A stretch of 64,000 nucleotides of DNA from Actinomycetota bacterium (GTDB lineage Bacteria; Actinomycetota; UBA4738; HRBIN12), in contig BPGL01000001.1 of NCBI GenBank assembly GCA_026003015.1, forward strand, positions 673,353 through 737,352, written 5' to 3'. Within the stretch, counting starts at the first letter, position 1; the number at the start of each line of letters is the position of its first letter. The notes beneath the pieces were generated by a model. The model did not search any database and was not told the DNA's origin. It worked only from the letters and a program-made list of their open reading frames with translations. Both the position numbers and the translations under genes were made by a program. This document shows, piece after piece, positions 35,372-44,586 of the stretch.

Positions 35372-36157
35372 TCAGGACCACGTGACGACGACCGGCGCGT
35401 GATCGCTCGGCTTGCCCTCCCCGGAGGTCGGCTTGCGTTCGTTGCGGTCGACCTCGACCGACACCAGGCGATCGGCGATCGGGCGGGTTGCGAGCGCGAG
35501 GTCGATCCGCAACCCCCATCCACGGTGGAAGGCCCCCATGCGGTAGTCCCACCAGGTGAACGGGCCGGTCGTGTCGCCGGCCGCCCGCCGCCCGAGATCG
35601 ACGAGCCCCGCCGCGAGCAGGCGTCGGATCCGCTCCCGTTCCGGCTCGCTCGCGAGGTTCTGGCCTCGCCACAGCTCCGGGTCGTGCACGTCGCGGTCGT
35701 CGGGGGCGACGTTGAAGTCGCCCGCGACGATCAGCGGCTCGTCCGGATCGAACGCCGAGCCGATCCAGTCGGCGAGGGCGTCCAGCCACGCGAGCTTCAG
35801 CTCGTACGCGGGGTCCCCGACCCGCTTGCCGTTCACCGCGTACACGCTCACGACCCGGAGGTCCGCGACGCGGGCCGACAGGACCCGCGCCGAGTCCGGG
35901 GCCGGGTCGCGCGGAAAGCCCCGGAGGACCTCCGTGGGCTCTTCGCGCGCGAGGATCGCCACGCCGTTGAAGGGGCGTTGCCCGAAGCTCACCGATCGGT
36001 AGCCCGCATCGGCCAGGACGGTCGCCGGGAACTCCTCGTCGACGACCTTCGTCTCCTGCAGGCACACGACGTCGGGGGCGTGACGCTCGAGGAGCGCGAG
36101 CAGCCGCGGCAACCGCTGCCGGAGCGAGTTCACGTTCCAGGTCACGAGCCGAGGCAT
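35372..36157 (-). CDS. xth: Exodeoxyribonuclease III
   Basis: A 261-residue AP endonuclease/3'-5' exonuclease of base-excision repair. Exonuclease-endonuclease-phosphatase motifs: TWNVNSLRQRL (Asn8), VCLQETKVVDEEF (Glu35), VVSVYAVNGKRVGD, LIVAGDFNVAPDDRD, LRIDLALAT and the terminal PSDHAPVVV. Full-length. It is divergent from the DUF72 gene and convergent with the DUF5667 gene. Confidence 0.94.
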   Translation of the reverse strand: MPRLVTWNVNSLRQRLPRLLALLERHAPDVVCLQETKVVDEEFPATVLADAGYRSVSFGQRPFNGVAILAREEPTEVLRGFPRDPAPDSARVLSARVADLRVVSVYAVNGKRVGDPAYELKLAWLDALADWIGSAFDPDEPLIVAGDFNVAPDDRDVHDPELWRGQNLASEPERERIRRLLAAGLVDLGRRAAGDTTGPFTWWDYRMGAFHRGWGLRIDLALATRPIADRLVSVEVDRNERKPTSGEGKPSDHAPVVVTWS

Positions 36158-36195
36158 CGACCGCCCAAGCCTAGCGGGCAGGCTACGATGCGCCG

Positions 36196-36960
36196 ATGGT
36201 CCACCCTCGGTCGGGCCCCGTCGTCCGGGTCGGCACGAGCGGTTGGGTCTACCCGGACTGGCGTGGGGTCGTCTACCCGCAGGACCTCCCCCAGCGCCGG
36301 TGGCTCGCGGCGCTCGCCCGCCGATTCCCGACGGTCGAGATCAACGCGTCGTTCTACCGACTGCCCGAGCGATCGACCTTCGAGCGGTGGGCGAGCGAGG
36401 TTCCCCCCGGCTTCCGGTTCGCCGTCAAGATGAGCCGCTTCGTCACGCACGTCCGCCGTCTGCGCGAGCCGGCGGAGCCCCTCGCGCGCTTCTGGGAGCG
36501 CGCCGCCGGCCTCGGCGACGCCCTCGGGCCCGTCTTGTTCCAGCTGCCGCCGCGGTTCCGCGTCGACCTCGGCCTCCTGCGCGAGCTCCTCGCCGTGCTC
36601 CCGAGGCCCATGCAGGCCGCGTTCGAGTTCCGCGACCCCTCCTGGGCAACCGACCCGGTGCTCGAAGCGCTCGACCGGGCCGGCGCGGCGTGGGTGCTCG
36701 CCGACCACGCCGGCGCACCGGTCACCGCGCACGTGACCGGCGGATGGAGCTACCTGCGCTTCCACCGTGGTCGTCCCGACCGGTTCGACTACGCGCCGGC
36801 GGTGCTCCGCCGCTGGGCCGGGACGATCGTGGACCTGCCGGTCCGCGAGGTCTACGCGTACTTCAACAACGACCCCGGCGGGGCGGCGGTCCGCGACGCC
36901 GAGCGCCTCATCCGCCTGCTCGCCCGCCGCGGCGTCCGGCAGGCCGCCGGGCGCGGCTGA
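36196..36960 (+). CDS. DUF72 (YecE-like) TIM-barrel protein
   Basis: A 254-residue protein with all typical DUF72 blocks: VRVGTSGWVYPDWRGVVYPQ, VEINASFYRLPERSTFERWA, FAVKMSRFVTHVRRL, LGPVLFQLPPRF, FEFRDPSW and VYAYFNNDPGGAAVRDAERL. The family forms a TIM barrel of unknown function. A TACGAT -10-like element at 36184-36189 sits only 7 bases before the ATG, suggesting a nearly leaderless transcript. Confidence 0.93.
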   Translation: MVHPRSGPVVRVGTSGWVYPDWRGVVYPQDLPQRRWLAALARRFPTVEINASFYRLPERSTFERWASEVPPGFRFAVKMSRFVTHVRRLREPAEPLARFWERAAGLGDALGPVLFQLPPRFRVDLGLLRELLAVLPRPMQAAFEFRDPSWATDPVLEALDRAGAAWVLADHAGAPVTAHVTGGWSYLRFHRGRPDRFDYAPAVLRRWAGTIVDLPVREVYAYFNNDPGGAAVRDAERLIRLLARRGVRQAAGRG

Positions 36961-37043
36961 GCGAGGGCCGAGCGGGCCCGCCACCTGCCTGGATGCGGGC
37001 GCTCCGTCCGAGTGGGTAGCATCGGAGACGGCCGAGAGGGGCG

Positions 37044-37781
37044 ATGGGGATGCGGATCCACGCCCACGATCCGATGCCCGACGACGGGTCGGAGCTGGCG
37101 GTCGCCGCCTGCCCGACCTGCGGTTCGCTGCTGCGGCCGGCCCACGTCGAGCCGACGCCGGCCGGCGACGCGTGCGCCTTCTGCGGGATGCTGCTGGACG
37201 GACGCGATCCGCGCGCCCTCGACGAGCCCGAGCCCGACCCGATCCCGATCGAGACCGGCCGCGGGGCCGACACGGTCGACCTCGGCCGGCTCGCCGCCAC
37301 GACCGAATCCCTCCTCGACCGGCCGCGACGCGGCCGCGCGCTTCAGGTCGCGCTCGTCGTCGCCTCGCTCGTGGGCGTCGTCGCGATCGGCGCCACCGGG
37401 CGCGGCGGCCCCGTGCCCGCCTCCTCGGTGACCCCGCCGCGCCCGGCCGCTCCGGCGCCGCCCTCCCCCGCGCCCGCCACCTCGCCGGCGCCCACACGGG
37501 CGCCGGCCGTGGACGCGATCGTCGCCCGGCTCCGCTTCGACGAGCGGTGTTGGGTCGAGGCCACCCGGGACGGCCGGCCGGTCGTCGCCCGGACCTTCGA
37601 GGCGGGCGAGACCCTTCGGCTGCGCGCAGCGCGGGTCGTCGCGCTACGACTCGGCAACGCCGGCGGCGTCCTGTTGACGGTGAACGGCGAGGAGGTCCCG
37701 ACGGGGCCGAGCGGGGCCGTCGTCGATCTTGGCCTGGAGCTGCGGGACGACCGCGTGGTCGTGCGCCGGGGCGAGGCCTGA
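37044..37781 (+). CDS. Zinc-ribbon protein with RodZ C-terminal-like (DUF4115) domain
   Basis: A 245-residue single-pass membrane protein. Residues 23-47 contain CPTCGS and CAFCGM, a zinc ribbon; a helix lies at about 95-115 (ALQVALVVASLVGVVAIGA); a Pro/Ala-rich linker at 118-155; and a DUF4115-like beta domain at 160-240 (FDERCWVEATRDGRPVVART, GEEVPTG). RodZ proteins have an HTH in the N-terminal place; here a zinc ribbon replaces it. It could be a divergent cell-shape or envelope protein. The start choice is the first ATG of the ATGGGGATG pair. Confidence 0.7.
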   Translation: MGMRIHAHDPMPDDGSELAVAACPTCGSLLRPAHVEPTPAGDACAFCGMLLDGRDPRALDEPEPDPIPIETGRGADTVDLGRLAATTESLLDRPRRGRALQVALVVASLVGVVAIGATGRGGPVPASSVTPPRPAAPAPPSPAPATSPAPTRAPAVDAIVARLRFDERCWVEATRDGRPVVARTFEAGETLRLRAARVVALRLGNAGGVLLTVNGEEVPTGPSGAVVDLGLELRDDRVVVRRGEA

Positions 37782-37806
37782 CCGCCCCGGCGGCGTCCGC
37801 ACCCCC

Positions 37807-38994
37807 CTAGCCGACGACGGCTCGTGGCCCCCGAGCGACCCGACGCGCGAGCCAGCGCCGCACGATCGGGTCGATCACGTGCGCGACGAACGGCCCGAGC
37901 ACGGCGAGCAGGAGCACGTAGGCGGCGGCGAGCGAGGGGAGGTCGGCGTGGACACCACCCGCCAAGCCGATGCCGGCGATGGCGATCGAGAACTCACCGC
38001 GGGCGATCAGGGCGGCTCCCGCCCGGAAGCGTCCTCGCGTGCCGACCCCTTCGCGTCTCGCGCTCCACCAGCCGGTCGCCATCTTCGTGCCCGCGGTCAC
38101 TAGGGCCAGACCCATGGCGACCCCGAGCACGGGGACCAGGGCCGCCGGCGACACCGACAGACCGAAGAAGGCGAAGAACACGCCGGCGAACAGGTCCCGC
38201 ATCGGGCTCACGAGGGCGTGCGCCCGCTCGGCGGAGGGGCCCGAGAGCATCAGGCCGACGAGGAAGGCACCGACGGCGGCCGAGAGCCCGATGACCTCCG
38301 TGAGCCCGGCGACCGTGAGCGTGATCCCGAACACGGTGAGCACCAGGGTCTCGTCGGAGCGAGAGAACAGCAGCGCGCTCAAACGGTCGCCCCAACGGGT
38401 CGCGACCGAGAGCAGCAGCACCACACCGACGAGGGCGAGCCCGAGCGTCAGCGCGCCGTCGGCGAACCCCGCACCGCTCACGAGCACCGCGATCGTGGCC
38501 AGGTACCCGGCCATGACGAGGTCCTCGATGACCAGGATCGCGACCACCACCCCGGTCTCCCGGTTGGCCGTCCACCGCAGGTCGTTCAGCAGCTTCGCCA
38601 CGATGCCCGATGAGGAGATGTACGTGATGCCGCCGAGGAACACGGCTGCGACGAACCCCCATCCCAACAGGAGGGCGGCGGCGAAGCCAGGCGTGAAGTT
38701 GAGGAGCAGATCCACGAGGCCCGCGGGCGCGTGGCGGCGGAGCTCCTGCGTGAGCTCCCGAGCGGAGTACTCGAGCCCGAGCATGAACAGCAGCAGGATC
38801 ACCCCGAGCTCGGCGCCGAACTCGATGATCTCCTTCGCGGTGATCAGCGGGACGAGCCCGCCCTCGCCGAACGCAAGACCCGCGATGAGGAACAGCGGGG
38901 CCGATGGCAGACGCCAGCGCGCGGCGAGCCTCGCCAACACGGCCAGCGCCGCGATCACCCCGCCCAGCTCGAGTAGGAGCGCGGGTTCGACCAC
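37807..38994 (-). CDS. khtU: KefB/KhtU-type cation:proton antiporter, membrane subunit
   Basis: About 395 residues of CPA2-type antiporter with some 11-12 helices from GTG 38994. Diagnostic segments: FGAELGVILLLFMLGLEYSA, YISSSGIVAKLLNDLRW, ILVIEDLVMAGYLATIAVLV (the ED ion site), SAAVGAFLVGLMLSG and AALIARGEFSIAIAGIG. No C-terminal RCK domain is attached; that role is played by the regulatory subunit encoded 5 bases upstream. Together they match the K+/H+ antiporter KhtTU, which exports K+ in a nucleotide- and pH-dependent way. Confidence 0.88.
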   Translation of the reverse strand: MVEPALLLELGGVIAALAVLARLAARWRLPSAPLFLIAGLAFGEGGLVPLITAKEIIEFGAELGVILLLFMLGLEYSARELTQELRRHAPAGLVDLLLNFTPGFAAALLLGWGFVAAVFLGGITYISSSGIVAKLLNDLRWTANRETGVVVAILVIEDLVMAGYLATIAVLVSGAGFADGALTLGLALVGVVLLLSVATRWGDRLSALLFSRSDETLVLTVFGITLTVAGLTEVIGLSAAVGAFLVGLMLSGPSAERAHALVSPMRDLFAGVFFAFFGLSVSPAALVPVLGVAMGLALVTAGTKMATGWWSARREGVGTRGRFRAGAALIARGEFSIAIAGIGLAGGVHADLPSLAAAYVLLLAVLGPFVAHVIDPIVRRWLARRVARGPRAVVG

Positions 38995-38999
38995 GCCGG

Positions 39000-39485
39000 C
39001 TAGCCCGTGCGCAGGATCTCGGCCAGCCGCTCGATGCCGCGCGGCGTCCCGACCACCACGAGCGTGTCGCCTTCGGCGAGCTCCTGCGCCGGACCGGGCG
39101 CCGGGATCGGCTCGTCCCCGCGGACGACCGCCACGATCGACACGCCCGTACGGGTCCTGGCCTGCGTGTCCCCGATCGTGCCCGAGCTGTAGGGGCCCCC
39201 TTCGGGGAGGGTCAGCCAATCGATCGCCAGCCCCTCGACCCGCTGTTGGAGGCGGGCGAGCTCCTCGCTCACCTGCGGCGTACCGAGCAGCTCCCCCAGG
39301 GTCCGGCTGTCGTCTTCGTCGAGCGACACGGAGGCCGCGGGGCTGTCGGGGTCGTCCCGCTCGTAGATCACGAGGTCGTGCCGACCCCCCGCGCGGTGGA
39401 GCACGCCGATGCGCGTGCCGTCCTTCGCCTCGAACTCGAACCGGACCCCGAGACCGGGGATCCGCGTCTCCTTCACCGTGGCCAT
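39000..39485 (-). CDS. khtT: KhtT-type regulatory subunit of a K+/H+ antiporter
   Basis: A 161-residue soluble protein. Residues 1-70 are the KhtT N-terminal domain (TRIPGLGVRFEFEAKDGTRI, GVLHRAGGRHDLVIYERDD); residues 75-160 are a TrkA_C/RCK_C domain (TGVSIVAVVRGDEPIPAPGP, LAEGDTLVVVGTPRGIERLA). KhtT binds c-di-AMP in Bacillus to control KhtU. The stop is 5 bases before the antiporter's GTG, so the two are cotranscribed. ATG 39485 is used; earlier in-frame starts overlap the desaturase gene end. Confidence 0.88.
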   Translation of the reverse strand: MATVKETRIPGLGVRFEFEAKDGTRIGVLHRAGGRHDLVIYERDDPDSPAASVSLDEDDSRTLGELLGTPQVSEELARLQQRVEGLAIDWLTLPEGGPYSSGTIGDTQARTRTGVSIVAVVRGDEPIPAPGPAQELAEGDTLVVVGTPRGIERLAEILRTG

Positions 39486-39504
39486 GCAGGCGTCCTCCAG
39501 GAAC

Positions 39505-41118
39505 CTAGGCTCGCCGCCGCTTGCGGTCCCGCACGATCTCACGGACGGCGTGGTGGCCGGGCAGACCGGTCACCCCGCCGCCGGCGTGCGTCGCGCTTGA
39601 CGCCTGGTACAGCCCCCGGATCGGCGTCCGGTAGTCCGCGTAGCCCGGCGCGGGCCGCATGTGGAACAGCTGGTTCGGGGCGAGCTCCCCGTGGAAGATG
39701 TTGCCGCCCACCAACCCCCACTCGTGCTCCATCTGCCAGGGACCGATCACCTGTCGTCCGACGATCGAGTCCTTGAGGCCGGGGATGAAGTCCTCGTGGA
39801 TGTCGATCACGCGATCGGCGTAGGCCTCCAGGTCCTCCTGGCGGCGCTCGTTCGCCCACTCGTGGGGCACCCACTGCGTGAACATCGACATCACGTGCAT
39901 GCCCTCGGGCGCGAGGGTCCGGTCGAACACGCTCGGCACGCAGGTCTCCGAGAACGGTGCCGTCGCGGCGCGCCCGTTCCTCGCTTCCTCGAAGGCGCGC
40001 TCGAGGTAGCGGAGCGAGGGCGCGATCATGATCGAGGCGCCCAGGATCTCCGGGTCCCGGCCCGGATCGTCTCGGAAGTCCGGGAGGCGCGAGAGAGCCA
40101 GGTTGATCTTCACCGTGCCGCTGCGCGTCTTCCAGTTCTCGATGTCGCGCACGAAGTCCTGCGGGAGCTCATGGCGGCCGAGGTGCTCGAGGAAGGCGAT
40201 CCGCGGGTGGCACGCCGTCACCACCAACGGCGCGCGGACCTCCTCGCCGCCCCGGATCACCGCGCCCTCCACCCGGCCGTCGCGGACGAGGACTCGCTCG
40301 ACGGGCGCGTTCACGCGAACCTCGGCTCCGAAGGACTCCGCCGAGCGCCGGATGGCGAGCGCAACGGCCCCCATCCCTCCTTCCGGGTAGCCCCACGCGG
40401 AGATCTGCCCGTCACCGAGATCGCCGACCGCGTGGTGCATCAGGACGTAGGCCGTGCCGGGCTCCTCCGGCCCCGCCCAGGTCCCGATGATCCCGTCGGT
40501 GGAGAGCGCGCCGATGACCTCCTCGGACTCGAACCACTCCGAGAGCAGATCGGCGGCCGACATCGTGAACAGCTTCGTGATGTCGGCGGCCTGGCGAACG
40601 CTCATGCCCCGTCGGTACCGCAGGAGGAACCGGACCTGGTCGAGCACATCGCCGAAGGATGTGGAGCCGACCTTCGGTGGCGTGTCCATGAGGATCGGCC
40701 CCAGCAGCGCCGCGCTGCGCTCGATCCACGCCCTCCATTCGCCGTAGGCGTCGGCGTCGCGCTTGGAGAACCGGGCGAGCCGCTCCCGCAGCTCGTGGGG
40801 GTCGTCGAGGAGGCGGAGCGCCCCGTTCCCCGGCTGCGGCGCGTAGAGCGGTCCCATCGGGAAGACCTTGTAGCCGAACGACTCGAGGCGGAGATCGCGG
40901 ACGATCGTGGGCGGCATCAGGCTCATCACGTAGGAGAGCGTGGAGACCCGCACCTCGGGGTGGTCGGGGAACGGCGCGCTGGTGTCGGCCGCGCCGCCGG
41001 TCTTCTCGCGCGCCTCCAGGACGACCACGCGGGCGCCGAGCTTCGCGAGGTAGGCAGCGGCGACGAGTCCGTTGTGGCCCCCGCCGACGACGATGGCGTC
41101 ATAGGCGTTCGCCGTCAT
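39505..41118 (-). CDS. Phytoene-desaturase-like NAD(P)/FAD-dependent oxidoreductase
   Basis: A 537-residue flavoprotein of the CrtI/PYROXD2-like family. The FAD motif is AIVVGGGHNGLVAAAYLAKL (residues 9-28), followed by VVVLEAREKTGGAADTSAPF, a long amine-oxidase-type body, and the C-terminal RGLYQASSATHAGGGVTGLP FAD-binding signature. No carotenoid genes are near, and this subfamily is widespread with unknown substrates, so a desaturase role is unproven. The stop lies about 20 bases from the khtT start, tail to head on the same strand. Confidence 0.85.
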   Translation of the reverse strand: MTANAYDAIVVGGGHNGLVAAAYLAKLGARVVVLEAREKTGGAADTSAPFPDHPEVRVSTLSYVMSLMPPTIVRDLRLESFGYKVFPMGPLYAPQPGNGALRLLDDPHELRERLARFSKRDADAYGEWRAWIERSAALLGPILMDTPPKVGSTSFGDVLDQVRFLLRYRRGMSVRQAADITKLFTMSAADLLSEWFESEEVIGALSTDGIIGTWAGPEEPGTAYVLMHHAVGDLGDGQISAWGYPEGGMGAVALAIRRSAESFGAEVRVNAPVERVLVRDGRVEGAVIRGGEEVRAPLVVTACHPRIAFLEHLGRHELPQDFVRDIENWKTRSGTVKINLALSRLPDFRDDPGRDPEILGASIMIAPSLRYLERAFEEARNGRAATAPFSETCVPSVFDRTLAPEGMHVMSMFTQWVPHEWANERRQEDLEAYADRVIDIHEDFIPGLKDSIVGRQVIGPWQMEHEWGLVGGNIFHGELAPNQLFHMRPAPGYADYRTPIRGLYQASSATHAGGGVTGLPGHHAVREIVRDRKRRRA

Positions 41119-41164
41119 CAGCCGCTTCTTCGCACGATCGGCCTCCCGATGCCGGTCTGCCGAG

Positions 41165-41237
41165 CTCCGGGGGTGGGACTCGAACCCACAACCTACGGAT
41201 TAACAGTCCGCCGCTCTGCCAGTTGAGCTACCCCGGA
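41165..41237 (-). tRNA. tRNA-Asn (GTT)
   Basis: A 73-base cloverleaf: acceptor TCCGGGG/CCCCGGA, D-arm GCTC/GAGC, anticodon stem CGGA/TCCG with loop CTGTTAA (anticodon GTT), T-stem GTGGG/CCCAC, discriminator G. CCA is not encoded. Confidence 0.96.
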
Positions 41238-41323
41238 ACGCGCGTCCGCGAGTCTACCAACGGGGGTGCTCGCAGCCTGGCAACGCGGTAGGCTCGCCCA
41301 CCCATCGGCAGAGGGAGGACGCG

Positions 41324-41602
41324 ATGAAGCTCCGCACGATCGCGGTGTTCGGGGCCGGGGTGGCGGCCGGCGTTGTGCTCGCCCGGCGGCTCTTCGCGGA
41401 CGATCCGGAGATCGTCCGGGGACCGCTCGCAGCCCAGGCGTCCACGGGTTCGGCCCCGATGCGGATCGTCGCCGACCGCGCCGAGCGCCTGGCGGAGGCC
41501 GCGTCGGCTGCGAGCCTCGCCGTGATCCGTCGAGCCCGCGGCGCGATCCGCGAACGCCTCGGTGACCTCGAGGCCAGCGGCGGCGTCGACGAGGTCGCCT
41601 GA
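41324..41602 (+). CDS. Small membrane-anchored protein, unknown function
   Basis: A 92-residue protein with one N-terminal hydrophobic helix (TIAVFGAGVAAGVVLARRL, residues 5-23) and a helical Ala/Arg/Glu-rich soluble part. ATG 41324 follows AGAGGGAGGACGCG, a good ribosome-binding site. A TAGGCT-like -10 lies at 41290-41295. Similar short anchored proteins occur in actinobacteria, but no family was recognised. Confidence 0.65.
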   Translation: MKLRTIAVFGAGVAAGVVLARRLFADDPEIVRGPLAAQASTGSAPMRIVADRAERLAEAASAASLAVIRRARGAIRERLGDLEASGGVDEVA

Positions 41603-41676
41603 GGCCACCCGCCGGCCCCGCGGGACGCCGGCGACGCGCTCAAGCGGGCGACCCCTTGCTGCCGACACCTCGAGGG

Positions 41677-42492
41677 ATGCGGCGCCCGCCCCTGCTCGTC
41701 GGCCTCGTGGGCCTGGTCATCGTGCTGGCCGGGCTCCTGACCGGCGCGGCGCCGAAGGCCGAGGCCCTCCCCGGGCCGGTTCGCTGCCGCGGCTGCTGGC
41801 AGCCCGAGCTGGAGACGAGCTGGCAGTGGCAGCTCCAGGGTCGGGTCGACCTATCGCTCGGCGTCGAGATGTACGACGTCGACGGCTTCGAGGCCACCAG
41901 GAGCCTCGTGCGTCGGATCCACGATCGAGGGGCCGCCGCCGTCTGCTACGTGAACGCCGGCGCCTGGGAGAGGTGGCGCCCGGATGCCGATCGGTTCCCG
42001 CAGGAGGTCCTCGGTCGGTCGAACGGCTGGCCGGGCGAGCGCTGGCTCGACATCCGCCAGCTCCGCATCCTCGCCCCGATCATGCGCGACCGGATCGAGA
42101 TGTGCGCCCGCAAGGGCTTCGACGGGATCGAGTTCGACCTCGTCGACGGCTACGCGAACCGGACCGGCTTCCCTATCGGCGCGCAGGACCAGCTCCGCTA
42201 CAACATCTGGCTGGCGAACCAGGCGCACCGCCACGGCCTGTCGGCCGCGCTGAAGAACGATCTCGCCCAGATCCCGAGGCTCGTGCGCTACTTCGACTAC
42301 GCGCTGAACGAGCAGTGCTTCCAGTACGACGAGTGCGGTCGGCTCCGCCGCTTCGTCGAGGAGGGCAAGGCGGTGTTCGGGGTCGAGTACCACCTCGCGA
42401 CCGACGAGTTCTGTCCCCAGGCGAACGCGATGAACTTCAACTTCCTGCGCAAGCGCCTGTCCCTCAAGCGGTTCCGGATCGCGTGCCGCTGA
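41677..42492 (+). CDS. Secreted GH114-like (endo-alpha-1,4-polygalactosaminidase family) protein
   Basis: About 271 residues from ATG 41677 (an in-frame TTG lies at 41656). The signal peptide is at 1-32 (LLVGLVGLVIVLAGLLTGAA). The TIM-barrel family pattern is present: VDLSLGVEMYDVDGFEA, AVCYVNAGAWERWRPD, WLDIRQ, KGFDGIEFDLVDGYANRTG with the acidic active-site residues, and AALKNDLAQIPRLVRYFDYALNEQCFQYDEC. It may degrade a galactosaminoglycan-type exopolysaccharide such as Pel, or be a surface glycosidase. Substrate unproven. Confidence 0.85.
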   Translation: MRRPPLLVGLVGLVIVLAGLLTGAAPKAEALPGPVRCRGCWQPELETSWQWQLQGRVDLSLGVEMYDVDGFEATRSLVRRIHDRGAAAVCYVNAGAWERWRPDADRFPQEVLGRSNGWPGERWLDIRQLRILAPIMRDRIEMCARKGFDGIEFDLVDGYANRTGFPIGAQDQLRYNIWLANQAHRHGLSAALKNDLAQIPRLVRYFDYALNEQCFQYDECGRLRRFVEEGKAVFGVEYHLATDEFCPQANAMNFNFLRKRLSLKRFRIACR

Positions 42493-42529
42493 CGGGCACG
42501 GGGGCTCCGATCGCCCGTCGCACGCGGCC

Positions 42530-43009
42530 TCACCAGCCCGGGCCGAAGGTCACGCCCGCCGTGTTCTGGGCGTAGCAATCGGCCGGGCCGACGCCCGTGA
42601 GCGCTCCGTATTCCGTGTTCACCGGCGCTTCGTCGCGCACGAAGAAGCAGGTGCCGGTCGTCGAGTAGGCGGCCAGGACCAGCGTGTCCGGATCCACGGC
42701 GTCGCTGCTCACCTCGGTGGGTCCGCCGCTCGGCGTGGAGCCGTCCCGCCAGTCGATGCTGTTCTCGGTCGACTCGAGCATGGCCGTCGTGGCCGCCGTG
42801 TAGTCGCGGGAGATCGCGTAGACGATCCGCCCAGCGGTGTGGCCGGTGCGCAGGGTGGACTTCGCCGCCGTGTCGGCCGCCCGCTGCCGCGCGCCGAGGA
42901 ACGTCGGGAGCGCGATCGCGACGAGCATCCCGATGATCAGCACGACGACCATGAGCTCCACGACCGTGAAGCCCTCGTCCCGTCGCACCCGCGCGATCCG
43001 AGCCCGCAT
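42530..43009 (-). CDS. Type IV pilin-like protein with prepilin N-methylation motif
   Basis: A 159-residue pseudopilin. The class III prepilin signal RRDEGFTVVELMVVVLIIGM has the G/F cleavage point, Glu at mature position 5 and a hydrophobic helix, and leads into LVAIALPTFLGARQRAAD. The globular domain has two Cys near the C-terminus (GTCFFVRDE and ADCYAQN), a likely disulfide loop. ATG 43009 has AGAGGTGA upstream. No pilus assembly genes are in the window, so export machinery must lie elsewhere. The 131 bases up to rpoD may hold its promoter. Confidence 0.9.
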   Translation of the reverse strand: MRARIARVRRDEGFTVVELMVVVLIIGMLVAIALPTFLGARQRAADTAAKSTLRTGHTAGRIVYAISRDYTAATTAMLESTENSIDWRDGSTPSGGPTEVSSDAVDPDTLVLAAYSTTGTCFFVRDEAPVNTEYGALTGVGPADCYAQNTAGVTFGPGW

Positions 43010-43140
43010 GGTCACCTCTTCGGTCCATCGACCGCGACGTCGTTCGCAACGATGGCCCATCCGAACCATCGGCGCGTCACCTCGTCGCCTTGATGCCCGG
43101 TCGGCGGTAGGACCGAGGTCGTAACCCGACGCCGGGGCCT

Positions 43141-44484
43141 CTACTCCAGGTAGTCCCGGAGCTTCTGGGAACGCGAGGGGTGACGGAGCTTCGAGAGCGT
43201 CTTCGACTCGATCTGGCGGATCCGCTCGCGCGTCACGCCGAACTCGCGGCCCACCTCCTCGAGCGTACGCGGGTGCCCGTCGACGAGGCCGAACCGCAGC
43301 TGGATGACCTTCTTCTCGCGCTCGGACAGCGTGTGCAGGACGCTCTCGAGCTGCTCCTGCAGCAGGATGAAGCTCGCGGCGTCGACCGGCACGACGGCGT
43401 CCGCGTCCTCGATGAAGTCCCCGAGCTGCGAGTCCTCCTCCTCCCCGATGGGGGTGTGCAGCGAGACGGGCTCCTGCGAGACCTTCTGGATCTCGCGAAC
43501 CTTCTCCGGCGCGATCCCCATCACGCGGCCGATCTCCTCGGGGGTCGGCTCACGCCCGAGGTCCTGGAGGAGCTGGCGCTGCACGCGCACGAGCTTGTTG
43601 ATCGTCTCGACCATGTGGACGGGGATCCGGATCGTCCGAGCCTGGTCGGCGATCGCACGGGTGATCGCCTGGCGGATCCACCACGTCGCGTAGGTCGAGA
43701 ACTTGAACCCCTTGGCGTAGTCGAACTTCTCGACGGCGCGGATAAGCCCGAGGTTGCCCTCCTGGATCAGGTCGAGGAACAGCATCCCTCGCCCTACGTA
43801 GCGCTTGGCGATCGACACGACGAGGCGCAGGTTGGCCTCGATCAGCTTCCGCTTGGCGAGCTGGCCGTCGCGCTCAACCCGGTAGCAGAAGTCCCGCAGC
43901 TCCTCCTCGGTCTTCGGCCGGTAGCTCTTGGCGATCCGATCGCGGGCGATCCCCTCGACCGCCCCGAAGGCCGCCAGCTGGTGCTGGCGGATCTCCCAGA
44001 CCTTCTGGACGAGGTGGCGCAGCTCCCGCGGATCGGCTTTCCCCTCGTCGGCCAGCCGACGCTGCAACGCGGTGGACAGCTCCCCGGCCTCGATCCGCCG
44101 CGCCAGGTCGATCTCCTGAGCGGCCGTGAGGAGCGGGACCTTCCCGATCTCCTTCAGGTACATGCGGACCGGGTCGTTCGTGGGGGCCCGGAGCAGGTCG
44201 ACGTCGATCCGCGCCTGGGTGGCCGCGTCGGCCTCGTCGCCAGGGACCTCGATGATCTCGATCCCCTCCGCGCTCAGGTGCTCCTGCAGGCTCGTCAGGA
44301 ACTCCTCGAGCTGCTCGGCGGTGAAATCCTCAACGGGGACGGCGTCGAGCAGGTCCTCGGACGTGACGAAGCCGCGCTCCCGACCGCGGGCCGCGAGCTG
44401 CTCCTTGACGTCGTCGATCGACGTCGGTTCGGGATGGGGTGGGTCGGCCGACCCCCGGTCGGTCCGATGGGCGGGCGCGCTCAC
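43141..44484 (-). CDS. rpoD: Primary RNA polymerase sigma factor (sigma-70)
   Basis: About 447 residues from GTG 44484 after GGGGGTGA. Region 1.2 is [20 protein letters not shown]; region 2 includes [20 protein letters not shown] and [20 protein letters not shown]; region 3 contains [20 protein letters not shown]; region 4 ends [20 protein letters not shown]. The N-terminal region 1.1 is short and acidic. It directs housekeeping transcription. The gene follows dgt and dnaG on the same strand (103-base gap to dnaG), the ancestral macromolecular-synthesis arrangement. Confidence 0.96.
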   Translation of the reverse strand: MSAPAHRTDRGSADPPHPEPTSIDDVKEQLAARGRERGFVTSEDLLDAVPVEDFTAEQLEEFLTSLQEHLSAEGIEIIEVPGDEADAATQARIDVDLLRAPTNDPVRMYLKEIGKVPLLTAAQEIDLARRIEAGELSTALQRRLADEGKADPRELRHLVQKVWEIRQHQLAAFGAVEGIARDRIAKSYRPKTEEELRDFCYRVERDGQLAKRKLIEANLRLVVSIAKRYVGRGMLFLDLIQEGNLGLIRAVEKFDYAKGFKFSTYATWWIRQAITRAIADQARTIRIPVHMVETINKLVRVQRQLLQDLGREPTPEEIGRVMGIAPEKVREIQKVSQEPVSLHTPIGEEEDSQLGDFIEDADAVVPVDAASFILLQEQLESVLHTLSEREKKVIQLRFGLVDGHPRTLEEVGREFGVTRERIRQIESKTLSKLRHPSRSQKLRDYLE

Positions 44485-44586
44485 CGGGTCACCCCCTGGC
44501 AGTCGTTCCGCACGGTTCGCACAGGGTACCGAACGGGAGCGGCCGCGGACCGGCACGCGGGGCCGGTGGGAGCGCTCGGCGACGGC

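Noticed and set aside
34523-36433. A 636-codon reading of the DUF5667 gene running on through xth
   Set aside because: The last third is Arg/Pro-rich antisense of a clear exonuclease III gene. The neighbouring frame gives a natural Pro/Thr tail ending at 35361.
29200-41237. Small peptides such as GGEDSNLR or RVGLEPTTYG overlapping tRNA regions
   Set aside because: These are well-known false translations of tRNA sequence, not proteins.
43010-43140. c-di-GMP riboswitch or other known RNA before the pilin gene
   Set aside because: The conserved core sequences of GEMM-type riboswitches are not present.
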